Assembly (NCBI GenBank): GCA_002493945.1
Contig: DLAL01000047.1
Location: forward strand, 41,499-105,498
DNA from: Porphyromonadaceae bacterium UBA7048
GTDB taxonomy: Bacteria > Bacteroidota > Bacteroidia > Bacteroidales > Muribaculaceae
Direction: 5' to 3'
Length of the DNA stretch: 64,000 nt
Under the pieces are notes generated by a model. It had not been told where the DNA came from. It made no database searches and saw only the letters and a program-made list of their open reading frames with translations. Positions within the stretch are counted from its first letter, which is position 1. Every line of letters begins with the position of its first letter. The translations under genes were made by a program, and so were the position numbers. Positions 25,498-34,407 of the stretch are shown here, one piece after another.

Positions 25498-28110
25498 TCA
25501 GATGGTGGGCTGGGAATCTGCGGATATAATCTGAGTGACGATTTTCTTGGCTTCGGGATCAAATCCGACTATGATTTCGTCGCCTTCACGTATAGTGTTG
25601 GCAAGGAGGACTTCAGCGAGTTCGTCTTCGAGATACTTCTGTATGGCGCGTTTGAGCGGGCGGGCTCCGAACTGTACGTCGCAGCCTTTGGATGCGATGA
25701 AGTTCTTGGCCTCGTCGCTGATGGTGACGGAGAGTCCGAGTCCGGCAAGGCGCTTGTAGAATCCGGCAAGCTCGATGTCGATGATCTTGAAGATTGCGTC
25801 GCGGTCGAGCGTATCGAAAATGATGACGTCGTCGATGCGGTTGAGGAACTCCGGCGAGAAGGCTTTGTTTAGAGCCTTCGTCAGCACGCCGTGGGAGAAC
25901 TCGCGGTCGACTTCGCGTGTGTTGAAGCCTACGCCGCTGCCGAACTCCTTGAGCTGCCGGGTGCCGATGTTCGACGTCATGATGATGATGGTGTTCTTGA
26001 AGTCGATGCGTCGTCCGAGGCTGTCGGTGAGACGTCCTTCGTCCATCACCTGCAGGAGGAGATTGAACACGTCGGGGTGTGCTTTCTCGATTTCGTCAAG
26101 AAGCACGACCGAATAGGGATGACGGCGCACACGCTCGGTGAGCTGTCCGCCTTCCTCGTAGCCGACGTATCCCGGAGGCGCGCCGATAAGACGCGACACG
26201 CTGAATTTCTCCATGTACTCGCTCATGTCGATGCGTATCAGTGCGTCGGCTGAGTCGAAGAGATATTCAGCCAGGCGTTTGGCCAGCAGGGTCTTGCCCA
26301 CGCCCGTCGGACCGAGGAACATGAATGTGCCGATAGGCTTGGCCGGGTCTTTGAGGCCGAGGCGGTTGCGCTGGATAGCCTTGCAGATTGCCTGGATGGC
26401 GGCGTCCTGTCCGATGACGGAGCCTTTGAGCTTAGGAGCCATCTCGAGCAGGCGCATGCCTTCGGCCTGCGCGATGCGCTGCACGGGAACACCGGTCATC
26501 ATAGCCACGACTTCGGCCACTTTGTCAGCGTCGACGGCCACGCGGTTGGCTTCCATCTCTTTCTCCCATTCGGCACGGGCTTTGTCGAGGCGGTCGGAGA
26601 GTTCGGCTGCTTCGTCGCGCAGTCGTGTGGCTTCGGCGAAGTCGTGACGGCCGGCGGCGGCGAGCTTGGCTTCATTAGTCTCGCGGAGCTTGTTCTCGAG
26701 GTCCTCGATCTCGGCCGGAACGCGTATGTTGGTGATGCGCACGCGCGAGCCGGCCTCGTCCAGCGCGTCGATAGCCTTGTCGGGGAAGTTGCGGTCAGTG
26801 ATGTAGCGGTCAGTGAGCTTTACACAGGCTTCGAGGGCATCGGGGGTGTAGGTCACGCCGTGATGCTTCTCATAGCGCTCCTTGATATTATTAAGGATGA
26901 CAAGAGTCTCCTCGGCCGTGGTGGGCTCTACCATGACTTTCTGGAAGCGGCGCTCGAGAGCGCCGTCCTTCTCTATGTTGACGCGGTACTCGTCAAGAGT
27001 CGTGGCGCCGATGCACTGTATCTCGCCGCGCGCGAGTGCGGGCTTGAGAAGGTTGGCTGCGTCCATTGTGCCCTGAGCGTTGCCTGCGCCCACGATGGTA
27101 TGTATCTCGTCGATGAAGAGGATGATGTCCGGACTCTTGCTGAGCTCGTTAAGAATGGTCTTGATGCGCTCTTCGAACTCGCCGCGATACTTCGTGCCGG
27201 CTACAATCGAGGCCATGTCAAGCGACACGACCCTCTTGCCGAAGAGCGTGCGCGACACCTGACGGCGCACTATGCGGAGTGCAAGGCCCTCGACGATGGC
27301 CGATTTGCCTACGCCTGGCTCGCCGATGAGCACGGGGTTGTTCTTCTTGCGGCGGCTGAGAATCTGTGCGAGACGCTCTATCTCGACTTCTCGGCCCACC
27401 ACGGGGTCGAGCCGGCCTTCTTCAGCAGCCTTGGTCATGTCATTGCCGAATTTGTCGAGCATAGGCGTGTCGATGCGTGCCGTCGTGTTGGTCTGGCGGC
27501 CTTTCGACTTTTTCACGTCGTCGCGCGACGAGCGCATATTCTGCCCGGACTCAGCGGAAGTTCCTTCGGATGCGGCCGGAGGCTCCTTGAAAGCCGTGTC
27601 GCCCGAAGAAATTTCAGAGTCTTCCTCGGGCAGCTCGGCTACGGTCGTGTCGTCGTCCTGCTGTATCTCTGCCTTGACCTGGCGGAGCAGCATGTCGTAG
27701 TCGAGTCCGGCATTAAAATAAGGTGCTATCGCCGCCATGTTCTTGACTTCCTTGTTGTGGAAGAGCGAGAGCATCAGGTGTTCAAGGCCGACCAGAGGAG
27801 CCTTGAGATAGCGTGCTTCTATGATAGCCAGCTTGATGATGAGTGTGACGATGCGGTTGTAGTAGTCCGCCGTGCGGTCTTCCGTCACGTCCGGCTCGAG
27901 GAGAGCAAGATCGAGATTGCTGCGCAGGCTTTCGAGCTTGGCGGCTCCCACCACGCGCTCCATATAGCGCGCCGAGGGAGTGCCGGGCACTGAAAGCTGC
28001 AGGAGCATGTGGGCCGGCATAATGAAGGGATTGTTGTGCTGGACGCACAAGGGACGCAGGCTGTCGATGAGTTCCTGCGCTTCCTGGGTATATTTCTGGT
28101 TATTTTCCAT
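25498..28110 (-). CDS. clpC: ClpC-type AAA+ unfoldase of the Clp protease
   Basis: This ATP-driven unfoldase would feed substrates to ClpP, whose gene is not in the window. The 870 residues comprise a Clp-N domain (about 1-155) and an unusually acidic, Ser-rich linker (about 160-215). The first AAA+ module has Walker A GEPGVGKS and Walker B IILFIDEIHTIVGAGNAQG. A short UVR-like middle segment (LAAAGRHDFAEATRLRDEAA) follows. The second AAA+ module has Walker A GPTGVGKT and Walker B VVLLDEIEKAHPDVFN, then the D2 small domain (CDVQFGARPLKRAIQKYLED). The gene diverges from gyrA across a 280-base gap and ends in its own terminator. Confidence 0.93.
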   Translation of the reverse strand: MENNQKYTQEAQELIDSLRPLCVQHNNPFIMPAHMLLQLSVPGTPSARYMERVVGAAKLESLRSNLDLALLEPDVTEDRTADYYNRIVTLIIKLAIIEARYLKAPLVGLEHLMLSLFHNKEVKNMAAIAPYFNAGLDYDMLLRQVKAEIQQDDDTTVAELPEEDSEISSGDTAFKEPPAASEGTSAESGQNMRSSRDDVKKSKGRQTNTTARIDTPMLDKFGNDMTKAAEEGRLDPVVGREVEIERLAQILSRRKKNNPVLIGEPGVGKSAIVEGLALRIVRRQVSRTLFGKRVVSLDMASIVAGTKYRGEFEERIKTILNELSKSPDIILFIDEIHTIVGAGNAQGTMDAANLLKPALARGEIQCIGATTLDEYRVNIEKDGALERRFQKVMVEPTTAEETLVILNNIKERYEKHHGVTYTPDALEACVKLTDRYITDRNFPDKAIDALDEAGSRVRITNIRVPAEIEDLENKLRETNEAKLAAAGRHDFAEATRLRDEAAELSDRLDKARAEWEKEMEANRVAVDADKVAEVVAMMTGVPVQRIAQAEGMRLLEMAPKLKGSVIGQDAAIQAICKAIQRNRLGLKDPAKPIGTFMFLGPTGVGKTLLAKRLAEYLFDSADALIRIDMSEYMEKFSVSRLIGAPPGYVGYEEGGQLTERVRRHPYSVVLLDEIEKAHPDVFNLLLQVMDEGRLTDSLGRRIDFKNTIIIMTSNIGTRQLKEFGSGVGFNTREVDREFSHGVLTKALNKAFSPEFLNRIDDVIIFDTLDRDAIFKIIDIELAGFYKRLAGLGLSVTISDEAKNFIASKGCDVQFGARPLKRAIQKYLEDELAEVLLANTIREGDEIIVGFDPEAKKIVTQIISADSQPTI

Positions 28111-28243
28111 AAGCTGTTTATGAATCCTGTCAGTATAGAAAAAGGCTTCGGCAGACTGACAGACACAATAAACAACGCAATAACCGTGCCAAAGATTGTG
28201 TGTCAGTCCTGAATCATTGTGCGAAGATACGCATAAATCGCCG

Positions 28244-28287
28244 ATTTGTCAAAAAAAAGTAAAGCAACACGAATTTGTCAAAAAAAA
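28244..28287. repeat. Two perfect 15-nt direct repeats with A8 tracts between clpC and gyrA
   Basis: ATTTGTCAAAAAAAA occurs at 28244-28258 and again at 28273-28287, 29 bases apart. Both lie just upstream of the gyrA -7 box. The A tracts would bend DNA and may act as an upstream promoter element or binding site. Confidence 0.7.
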
Positions 28288-28291
28288 TTCA

Positions 28292-28299
28292 TACCTTTG
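28292..28299 (+). promoter_or_regulatory. -7 promoter element of gyrA
   Basis: TACCTTTG is a perfect TAnnTTTG box, giving a leader of about 85 bases. The nearest TTTG (28274-28277) is only 14 bases upstream, closer than the usual 19, and belongs to the A-tract repeat. Confidence 0.6.
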
Positions 28300-28390
28300 T
28301 ATGAAATTTGCGCCTGTGCAGCCTCAGGGACTACCGTTCCCGCCACACTTCAATTGCAGCCGGAGCGCTTAACATATACTTGTATTCAGT

Positions 28391-30979
28391 ATGCTTGAAG
28401 AAGATCGTATATTCAAGATCAACATCGAGAACGAGATGAAAACGTCCTACATCGACTATTCAATGTCGGTGATAGTGTCTCGCGCCCTTCCTGACGTACG
28501 CGACGGTATGAAACCCGTCCACCGCCGCGTGCTCTTCGGAATGAATGAGATGGGCAATAACAGTAATAAACCCCACAAGAAATCGGCCAACTGCGTGGGC
28601 GAGGTCATGGGTAAATATCACCCGCACGGCGACTCGTCCATCTACGGCACGGTGTGCCGCATGGCTCAGTGGTGGTCGCTCAGGCACACGCTTGTCGACG
28701 GACACGGCAACTTCGGCTCGATTGACGGCGACTCACCTGCCGCAATGCGATATACCGAAGTACGCCTCGATCCCCTCGGCGAAGAAATGCTTCGCGATAT
28801 TGACGAAGACACAGTCGATTTTCAGCCCAACTACGATAATTCGCGCAAAGAACCTGTAGTCCTTCCCACCCGTTTCCCCAATCTGCTCGTCAACGGAGCA
28901 TCGGGTATCGCCGTGGGTATGGCTACAAATATGCCTCCCCACAACCTCAAGGAGTCAATCGACGCCTGCATAGCGCTGCTTGACAATCCCGAGATGACTG
29001 TGGCCGAACTGTCGAAGCACGTTCTCGCTCCCGACTTCCCCACCGGCGGCATCATATACGGATATGAAGGTGTCCGCGAAGCCTATGAGACCGGCCGCGG
29101 CCGTATCGTCATACGTGCTAAGGCTGAAATAGAGCAGAAGCATGACCACGAACTCATCGTCATCACCGAAATCCCTTATGGCGTGAACCGCGCCGAGCTT
29201 ATCAAAAGCATCGCCGAACTCGTCATAGACAAGAAAATCGACGGTATAGCCAATGTCAACGACGAGAGCGACCGCGACGGTATGCGCGTGGTAGTGACCC
29301 TGCGGTCTGACGCGAACGCCAACGTAGTGCTCAACAAGCTCTACAAGCTCACGGCCATGCAGTCGTCTTTCAGCGTCAACAACGTGGCCCTTGTCAACGG
29401 ACGTCCGCGCACGCTCACGCTGAAGGAGATAATCCAGGCATTCAACGACCATCGCCGCGAAGTGGTGACGCGCCGCACACAGTTCGAGCTCAACAAGGCA
29501 CGCAACCGCATACATATCCTCGAAGGTCTGATGATAGCCGTGCAGAACATTGACGAAGTTATCGCCATCATCAAGGCTTCGAAGACCACGGAGGACGCCA
29601 AGAATTCGCTTGCAGCGCGCTTCGGCCTGTCCGAACCGCAGACGCAGGCCATCGTGAACATGCAGCTCAAGGCTCTTACGAACCTTGCCATCGAGCAGCT
29701 CCAGCATGACATCGACGAACTTCACCGCCAGATTGAGGAACTTGAGCTCATCCTGAACGATGAAAACGTCATGCGCGAACTCATCAAGAGCGAACTCCGC
29801 GAAGTCGGCGACAAGTACGGCGACGCACGCCGCACACAGATTACATATGCCGCAGGCGAATTCAACGCCGAGGACTTCTATGCTGACGACGACATGATTA
29901 TCACCATATCTCATATGGGATACATCAAACGTACGCCGCTGGCCGAATTCCGTGTGCAGAACCGTGGCGGCGTAGGCGCACGCGGCTCTGTGACCCGCGA
30001 CAAAGACTTCATCGAGCACATCTACACGGCTTCGATGCATGACTATATGCTCTTCTTCACCGACCGCGGTCTGGTGTACAAGATGCGCGTGTACGAGCTT
30101 CCCGAAGGCTCCAAGCAGAACAAGGGCCGCGCGCTCCAGAATCTGCTTAACATAGAGCCGGGCGACAGCGTCAATGCATTCATCAGCTGCCGCAACCTTG
30201 ACGATACGGAGTACACCTCGCAGCACTACCTCGTATTCGCCACGCGCAATGGTCTGATCAAGAAGACCGTACTCAGCGAGTACGCACGTGTGATGGCCAA
30301 GGGCAAGAAGGCTATCCTCATCCGCGAAGGCGATTCGCTCGTGGGCGTCGAACTCACCGACGGCAACAGCGAGATACTGATGGCCAACCGTCATGGCCGA
30401 GCCATCCGCTTCCATGAATCCGAACTCCGTTCGATGGGACGTGTCAGCTCGGGTGTGCGCGGCATGCGTCTCGACGAAGACGGTCACGACGAAGTCGTAG
30501 GACTTGTGGTGATGAACGAGAACACCGATAACTCCGTACTCGTCCTCTCGCAGAAGGGCTTCGGCAAACGTTCGCAGCTTGACGGCTACCGCAAGACGCG
30601 CCGCGGCGCACGTGGCGTCAAGACCATGAACATCAGCGACCGCACCGGCGAACTCGTGGCATTCAAGAGTGTCAATGACGACAACGACCTGATGATCATC
30701 AACAAATCAGGCGTAGTCATCCGCGTACATGTGAGCGACATCCGTGTCATGGGCCGCGCCACACAGGGCGTGCGCATCATCAATCTCGAGAAGCGCAACG
30801 ACACCATCGCTTCGGTATGCTGCGTCGACGCAGACCCCGAGGAGGAAGTCGAGCAGATAGCACCCGATGCCGAGGAACTTCCCGAACTCACCATTGATGA
30901 CGAAATCGAAGAAACCGACGAAGAAATCATTGAGGACGAGTCCGAAACCGAAGCAGACGACACCGATTCGGATAACTGA
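28391..30979 (+). CDS. gyrA: DNA gyrase subunit A
   Basis: GyrA cuts and rejoins DNA in the gyrase A2B2 complex that introduces negative supercoils. In the 862-residue protein the catalytic Tyr is Tyr121 (AAMRYTEVRL). The quinolone-determining region is YHPHGDSSIYGTVCRMAQWW, with Ser82 (E. coli Ser83 position) intact and Gly86 at the E. coli Asp87 position. The breakage-reunion domain continues with VNGASGIAVGMATNMPPHNL. The C-terminal domain has the beta-pinwheel repeats and a GyrA-box-like QNKGRALQNL, more diverged than in E. coli. The last 50 residues are a highly acidic tail (about half Asp/Glu). It is divergent from clpC. Confidence 0.96.
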   Translation: MLEEDRIFKINIENEMKTSYIDYSMSVIVSRALPDVRDGMKPVHRRVLFGMNEMGNNSNKPHKKSANCVGEVMGKYHPHGDSSIYGTVCRMAQWWSLRHTLVDGHGNFGSIDGDSPAAMRYTEVRLDPLGEEMLRDIDEDTVDFQPNYDNSRKEPVVLPTRFPNLLVNGASGIAVGMATNMPPHNLKESIDACIALLDNPEMTVAELSKHVLAPDFPTGGIIYGYEGVREAYETGRGRIVIRAKAEIEQKHDHELIVITEIPYGVNRAELIKSIAELVIDKKIDGIANVNDESDRDGMRVVVTLRSDANANVVLNKLYKLTAMQSSFSVNNVALVNGRPRTLTLKEIIQAFNDHRREVVTRRTQFELNKARNRIHILEGLMIAVQNIDEVIAIIKASKTTEDAKNSLAARFGLSEPQTQAIVNMQLKALTNLAIEQLQHDIDELHRQIEELELILNDENVMRELIKSELREVGDKYGDARRTQITYAAGEFNAEDFYADDDMIITISHMGYIKRTPLAEFRVQNRGGVGARGSVTRDKDFIEHIYTASMHDYMLFFTDRGLVYKMRVYELPEGSKQNKGRALQNLLNIEPGDSVNAFISCRNLDDTEYTSQHYLVFATRNGLIKKTVLSEYARVMAKGKKAILIREGDSLVGVELTDGNSEILMANRHGRAIRFHESELRSMGRVSSGVRGMRLDEDGHDEVVGLVVMNENTDNSVLVLSQKGFGKRSQLDGYRKTRRGARGVKTMNISDRTGELVAFKSVNDDNDLMIINKSGVVIRVHVSDIRVMGRATQGVRIINLEKRNDTIASVCCVDADPEEEVEQIAPDAEELPELTIDDEIEETDEEIIEDESETEADDTDSDN

Positions 30980-30995
30980 TTAAACAAACAGGGTA

Positions 30996-31022
30996 ACCGG
31001 CCCGTTAAACTTTCGGACCGGT
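30996..31022 (+). terminator. Possible terminator hairpin after gyrA
   Basis: ACCGGCCCG and CGGACCGGT (30996-31004 with 31014-31022) form a 9-bp stem with one mismatch, 17 bases after the gyrA stop. There is no T run, so termination is uncertain. Confidence 0.4.
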
Positions 31023-31033
31023 CGCCCGTCATT

Positions 31034-31060
31034 ATTGATAATTGATAATAATTGATAATA
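31034..31060. repeat. Short tandem ATTGATA repeats before the TPR gene
   Basis: ATTGATA recurs at 31034, 31041 and 31051, in the 28-54 bases before the ATG at 31088. This may be an AT-rich untranslated leader or an operator. No TAnnTTTG box was found here. Confidence 0.6.
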
Positions 31061-31087
31061 ACGACTTAAACTAATAACTACTGGAAG

Positions 31088-32326
31088 ATGAAGAAATTCT
31101 CTTTACTGGCACTCGCCATTGTATCGGCTTTCAGTCTCAGCGCACAGATGTCTGTGGTGAAGGAAGCCGAACGCGCCATGAAAGGCAGCAAAGGAGCCGG
31201 AGAAGTGATTCAGATCATGACTCCCGCTTTCAATAACCCCGAGACCCAGGGTCTGGCTCAGACCTGGTACATCCCCGGCAAGGCTTCGTTCAACGAATTC
31301 GACCACATGCTCGGTCTGAAGCAGTTCAACAAGCTCGGTGCCGACGGCCCCCAGAAGATGGGCAAGCTCCTCGTTCAGGGCTATGAGTACTTCACCAAGG
31401 CATTTCCTCTCGACTCTGTCGCTGACGCCAAGGGCAAAGTGAAGCCCAAATACTCCAAGGATATGGTGGGCACCCTCGCCGGCCACTTCTCGGACTACTC
31501 CAATGCAGGTGTCGACCTCTACAACGCCAAGGACTACGTGGGCGCTTATGAGGCCTGGAATATCTTCTGCGCGCTTCCTGATAATCCCGCAGTCAAAGAA
31601 GCTCTCCGCAAGAACGGCTCCCTTCCTCACGACTCCATTTTCGGTGAAATCGCCTTCAATCAGGCCCTTGCAGCATGGCAGGCTGAAAAGCTCGAAGAAG
31701 CACTCGCCGCTTTCCGCAAAGCCAAAAACTTCGGCTACAACAAAAAACAGCTCTACGATTATGCTATCGGCGTAGCCACGGGTCTCAAGAATCAGGAAGC
31801 CATCCTCGAACTTGCTGAAGAAGCGCTTCCTCTCTATGGCAAGGAAGACCCCATGTATATGGGACAGATAGTGAACTACTATCTCCAGAACAAGCAGTTC
31901 GACAAAGCAAACTCCGTCATCGACGCAGCTATCGCTCAGGAGCCCGGAAATGCCCAGTACTACGTCATCAAAGGCGTACTCTATGAGAACTCCGAAGATC
32001 CAGCAACGAAGGCTCTGGCCAAGGATACATACAAGAAGGCTATGGAACTTGACCCGACGAATGCCCAGGCTGTGTACAACTATGGCCGACAGATCTGCGA
32101 AGAGGCATACAAACTCAGCGATGCAGCTCCCTCGCGTCAGGAGGAATACAATGTGTACTACACTGAGAAAATCAAACCTCTCTTCGAGCAGGCAGCCGGC
32201 GTTCTCGAACAGGCTTATCAGCTTGACCCTGACAACTCCGACGTTCTCAAATTCCTTGAAAACGTTTACTACAACCTGAACGACGAGAAGATGCTCAACG
32301 ACGTGAAGAAACGCATGACGTATTGA
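31088..32326 (+). CDS. Exported tetratricopeptide-repeat protein
   Basis: The 412-residue protein has a cleavable signal peptide (LALAIVSAFSLSAQ, cut near residue 20) with no lipobox. At least five TPR-like helical pairs follow between about 130 and 405. The clearest are FNQALAAWQAEKLEEALAAF, YYVIKGVLYENSEDPATKAL and YKKAMELDPTNAQAVYNYG. TPR arrays bind other proteins, here in the periplasm. It follows gyrA by 108 bases and ends in a clear intrinsic terminator, so it may be co-transcribed with gyrA or have its own promoter. No specific role is known to me. Confidence 0.8.
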   Translation: MKKFSLLALAIVSAFSLSAQMSVVKEAERAMKGSKGAGEVIQIMTPAFNNPETQGLAQTWYIPGKASFNEFDHMLGLKQFNKLGADGPQKMGKLLVQGYEYFTKAFPLDSVADAKGKVKPKYSKDMVGTLAGHFSDYSNAGVDLYNAKDYVGAYEAWNIFCALPDNPAVKEALRKNGSLPHDSIFGEIAFNQALAAWQAEKLEEALAAFRKAKNFGYNKKQLYDYAIGVATGLKNQEAILELAEEALPLYGKEDPMYMGQIVNYYLQNKQFDKANSVIDAAIAQEPGNAQYYVIKGVLYENSEDPATKALAKDTYKKAMELDPTNAQAVYNYGRQICEEAYKLSDAAPSRQEEYNVYYTEKIKPLFEQAAGVLEQAYQLDPDNSDVLKFLENVYYNLNDEKMLNDVKKRMTY

Positions 32327-32356
32327 TTGTCTGACCGACATACAGAACGAAAAACG

Positions 32357-32393
32357 GCACGGTGCCCCGACTCTCGGGATACCGTGCTTTTTT
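32357..32393 (+). terminator. Intrinsic terminator of the TPR gene
   Basis: GCACGGT (32357-32363) pairs with ACCGTGC (32381-32387). Inside it CCCGA (32366-32370) pairs with TCGGG (32374-32378), and T residues run from 32388 to 32393. Confidence 0.9.
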
Positions 32394-32477
32394 CATATCC
32401 GCGCGAACACCCAACTCTTGAAAGCGTTTAACCTAAGAAATCAGAATGATTCCGAATATTAAACGTATCTGAAAGAA

Positions 32478-32963
32478 ATGAAGAAAACTGTAATCGCAAC
32501 AATTGTTGCTTTGGCTTGTGCCGGAACAGCTTCCGCCTTTATCGACAGCTATGTGATAAAGCGAGACAAACTGCCCGAAGAAGCGCAGGAAATGCTTGAG
32601 ACATATTTCCCGAAGGCCAAAGTGAGTCTTATCAAAATCGACAGACACCTGCTCAAGAAGACGGACTACGACGTGAAAATGACCAACGGCACGCTCATCG
32701 AGTTCTCGAATTCGGGCAAGTGGAAAGTGGTGGACTGCGGTAAACGTGAGGTCCCTGAAGAGCTTGTTCCGAAAGCCATCCGTCGGTGGCTGAATAAGAA
32801 CGAGCCCGATCTGAAGGTGAACATGGTACAGAAGAAGACCGCGTCGTGGCTGATACGGCTCTCCGACGGCACTGTCCGCAAATTCGACCTGCTGGGCACA
32901 TATAAAGGTATCCAGACAGCTGATGAGGCGGCGGAAGCCGAAGAGGCTGAAGAAGAGTCGTAA
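32478..32963 (+). CDS. Exported PepSY-like (DUF2874) protein
   Basis: The 161-residue protein has a signal peptide (ATIVALACAGTASA, cut near residue 20). Two PepSY-like units of about 55-60 residues follow: LPEEAQEMLETYFPKAKVSL with YDVKMTNGTLIEFSNSGKWK, then VPKAIRRWLNKNEPDLKV with WLIRLSDGTVRKFDLLGTYK. This paired layout is typical of the PF11396 proteins common in Bacteroidetes, which are thought to be periplasmic and to inhibit or regulate enzymes. The C-terminus is a short acidic tail (EAAEAEEAEEES). Its gene lies after a terminator and before a promoter, so it is probably monocistronic. No precise function can be given. Confidence 0.8.
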   Translation: MKKTVIATIVALACAGTASAFIDSYVIKRDKLPEEAQEMLETYFPKAKVSLIKIDRHLLKKTDYDVKMTNGTLIEFSNSGKWKVVDCGKREVPEELVPKAIRRWLNKNEPDLKVNMVQKKTASWLIRLSDGTVRKFDLLGTYKGIQTADEAAEAEEAEEES

Positions 32964-33023
32964 ATATCGTTAAAATCACAGAGACGTTACGGCGGCATCC
33001 GGAGTTTTGTGCTTGAAAATTAT

Positions 33024-33031
33024 TAACTTTG
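33024..33031 (+). promoter_or_regulatory. -7 promoter element of the CHU_C/transglycosylase/uvrA/pulA operon
   Basis: TAACTTTG is a perfect TAnnTTTG box. It puts the transcript start near 33038, which leaves room for the ATG at 33061 but hardly for the in-frame TTG at 33046. Confidence 0.6.
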
Positions 33032-33060
33032 TATGTTAAACCAATTTGAAAAAGCAACAG

Positions 33061-34407
33061 ATGAAAGATGCCGCCATATTCGCATTATGCGCATTGACAG
33101 GACTGCAGGCAGTCGCTGTCGGTTTCGAGGGAGTGCCGGACACTCCTGTGACGGTCAAGGCCGATGCCTCGACCGGACTGGAAGCAGTCTACGTGCTTTC
33201 GTCGACCGTCGGCGTCACTATGGTATACGAGTCTGCCGGACAGAATGATGATGTCAGGTGGTATCGGTTCAGCAACCTCGGAGGCGCCTATGCCGAAGAA
33301 ATAGCCGCTGTCCGTCAGGGTTCTCGGGTGACCGCACAGGCTTCGGACGGCGATATGGGCTACATCATAGAGGAGGGGAGCCGCCGCACCTGCTACTGGG
33401 TGTGCGACTACTCACGTCACACGCTTGACCTTGGGACTCTCGTCCCGGCATCCGAACAGAACTGCGGCACCGCCGTGCTCGAATTCACCGGCTCGGCCGG
33501 TGAGATTCCGTTCTATACAATAAACGGGCGCCGCCAGACCATCTCGCGCGAGCTCGAACTGGAGTACACGAGCCTTCAGTTCGATGAAGAGACGTTCGTG
33601 TACAACACATCGGCCGAGACGCACGGATTCGAATCCGTAGGCTCCATGCTCAATGTCACGGCTCCGCTGTGCGATACATCTTTCCGCCTGTCGGGCGACC
33701 GCTTCCTGAGCGCATGGGGACGAGGGCAGAGCATCGACTCTCCGTCGATGACCGCCACCACCGTCGAGGCACATACGCGTGCCACTCAGCAGCAGCGCGA
33801 AGTAGACAACGAGCAGTCGTCCGACGCCGGCGGCGAGTCGACGCTCGGCGGTTCGGCTCCCTGCGAGATCACATTCGAGGCAGCCGTGACCGACGCCGCT
33901 GTCTATCACGAATGGCAGATTTCCCGCGACCCCGAATTCGGCATCAACGAGAATACATTCTCCGAACTGACATTTGACTACACATTCCGCGAGAACGGCA
34001 CGACATACGTCCGCTTCGTGGCCAATAACGCAGAAGGCACATGCGAATACGTCGGAAATACATTCGAGGTATTCATCGGTGAATCGAAACTCGAGATTCC
34101 CAATGCTTTCTCGCCTGAAGGTTCGCCCGGCGTGAACGACGAGTGGAAAGTCAGCTACCGCTCGATAGTGTCATTCGAATGTTCGATATTCAACCGCTGG
34201 GGCACGCTGCTGTTCTCCACTTCCGACCCCTCACAGGGCTGGGACGGCAAGCACGGCGGCAAGTATGTGCCGGCCGGCGTCTACTTCTATGTCATCAAGG
34301 CCAGGGGCGCCGACGGCGTCGAGTACAACAAGGCCGGCGACATCAACATCATCAAATTCAAACAGGGCACCTCCTCGGGAGGCTCCGCCACAACTCCGAC
34401 AGAATGA
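33061..34407 (+). CDS. Exported protein with a gliding-motility/CHU_C-type C-terminal domain
   Basis: With the ATG at 33061 the protein has 448 residues and a short signal peptide (MKDAAIFALCALTGLQAVAV). The middle is beta-rich with one Ig-like stretch (EITFEAAVTDAAVYHEWQIS). The last 95 residues form the CHU_C domain: IPNAFSPEGSPGVNDEWKVS, CSIFNRWGTLLFSTSDP, GWDGKHGGKYVPAGVYFYVI. In other Bacteroidetes this domain sends proteins through the type IX secretion system and anchors them at the surface; whether that system exists here is not visible. Its stop overlaps the next ATG by four bases (ATGA). Confidence 0.8.
   Translation: MKDAAIFALCALTGLQAVAVGFEGVPDTPVTVKADASTGLEAVYVLSSTVGVTMVYESAGQNDDVRWYRFSNLGGAYAEEIAAVRQGSRVTAQASDGDMGYIIEEGSRRTCYWVCDYSRHTLDLGTLVPASEQNCGTAVLEFTGSAGEIPFYTINGRRQTISRELELEYTSLQFDEETFVYNTSAETHGFESVGSMLNVTAPLCDTSFRLSGDRFLSAWGRGQSIDSPSMTATTVEAHTRATQQQREVDNEQSSDAGGESTLGGSAPCEITFEAAVTDAAVYHEWQISRDPEFGINENTFSELTFDYTFRENGTTYVRFVANNAEGTCEYVGNTFEVFIGESKLEIPNAFSPEGSPGVNDEWKVSYRSIVSFECSIFNRWGTLLFSTSDPSQGWDGKHGGKYVPAGVYFYVIKARGADGVEYNKAGDINIIKFKQGTSSGGSATTPTE

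Noticed and set aside
31103..32341. A minus-strand ORF of the same 412-codon length as the TPR gene
   Set aside because: The plus-strand product has a signal peptide, TPR repeats and a terminator right after its stop. The minus-strand product has none of these.
33046..33060. TTG as start codon of the CHU_C-domain protein
   Set aside because: It would leave only about eight bases of leader after the predicted promoter. The ATG at 33061 gives a better signal peptide start.
34143..34403. N-terminal extension of the lytic transglycosylase back to 34143
   Set aside because: The extra residues are read from the CHU_C coding region in another frame. The ATG at 34404 with a four-base overlap starts a clean signal peptide.
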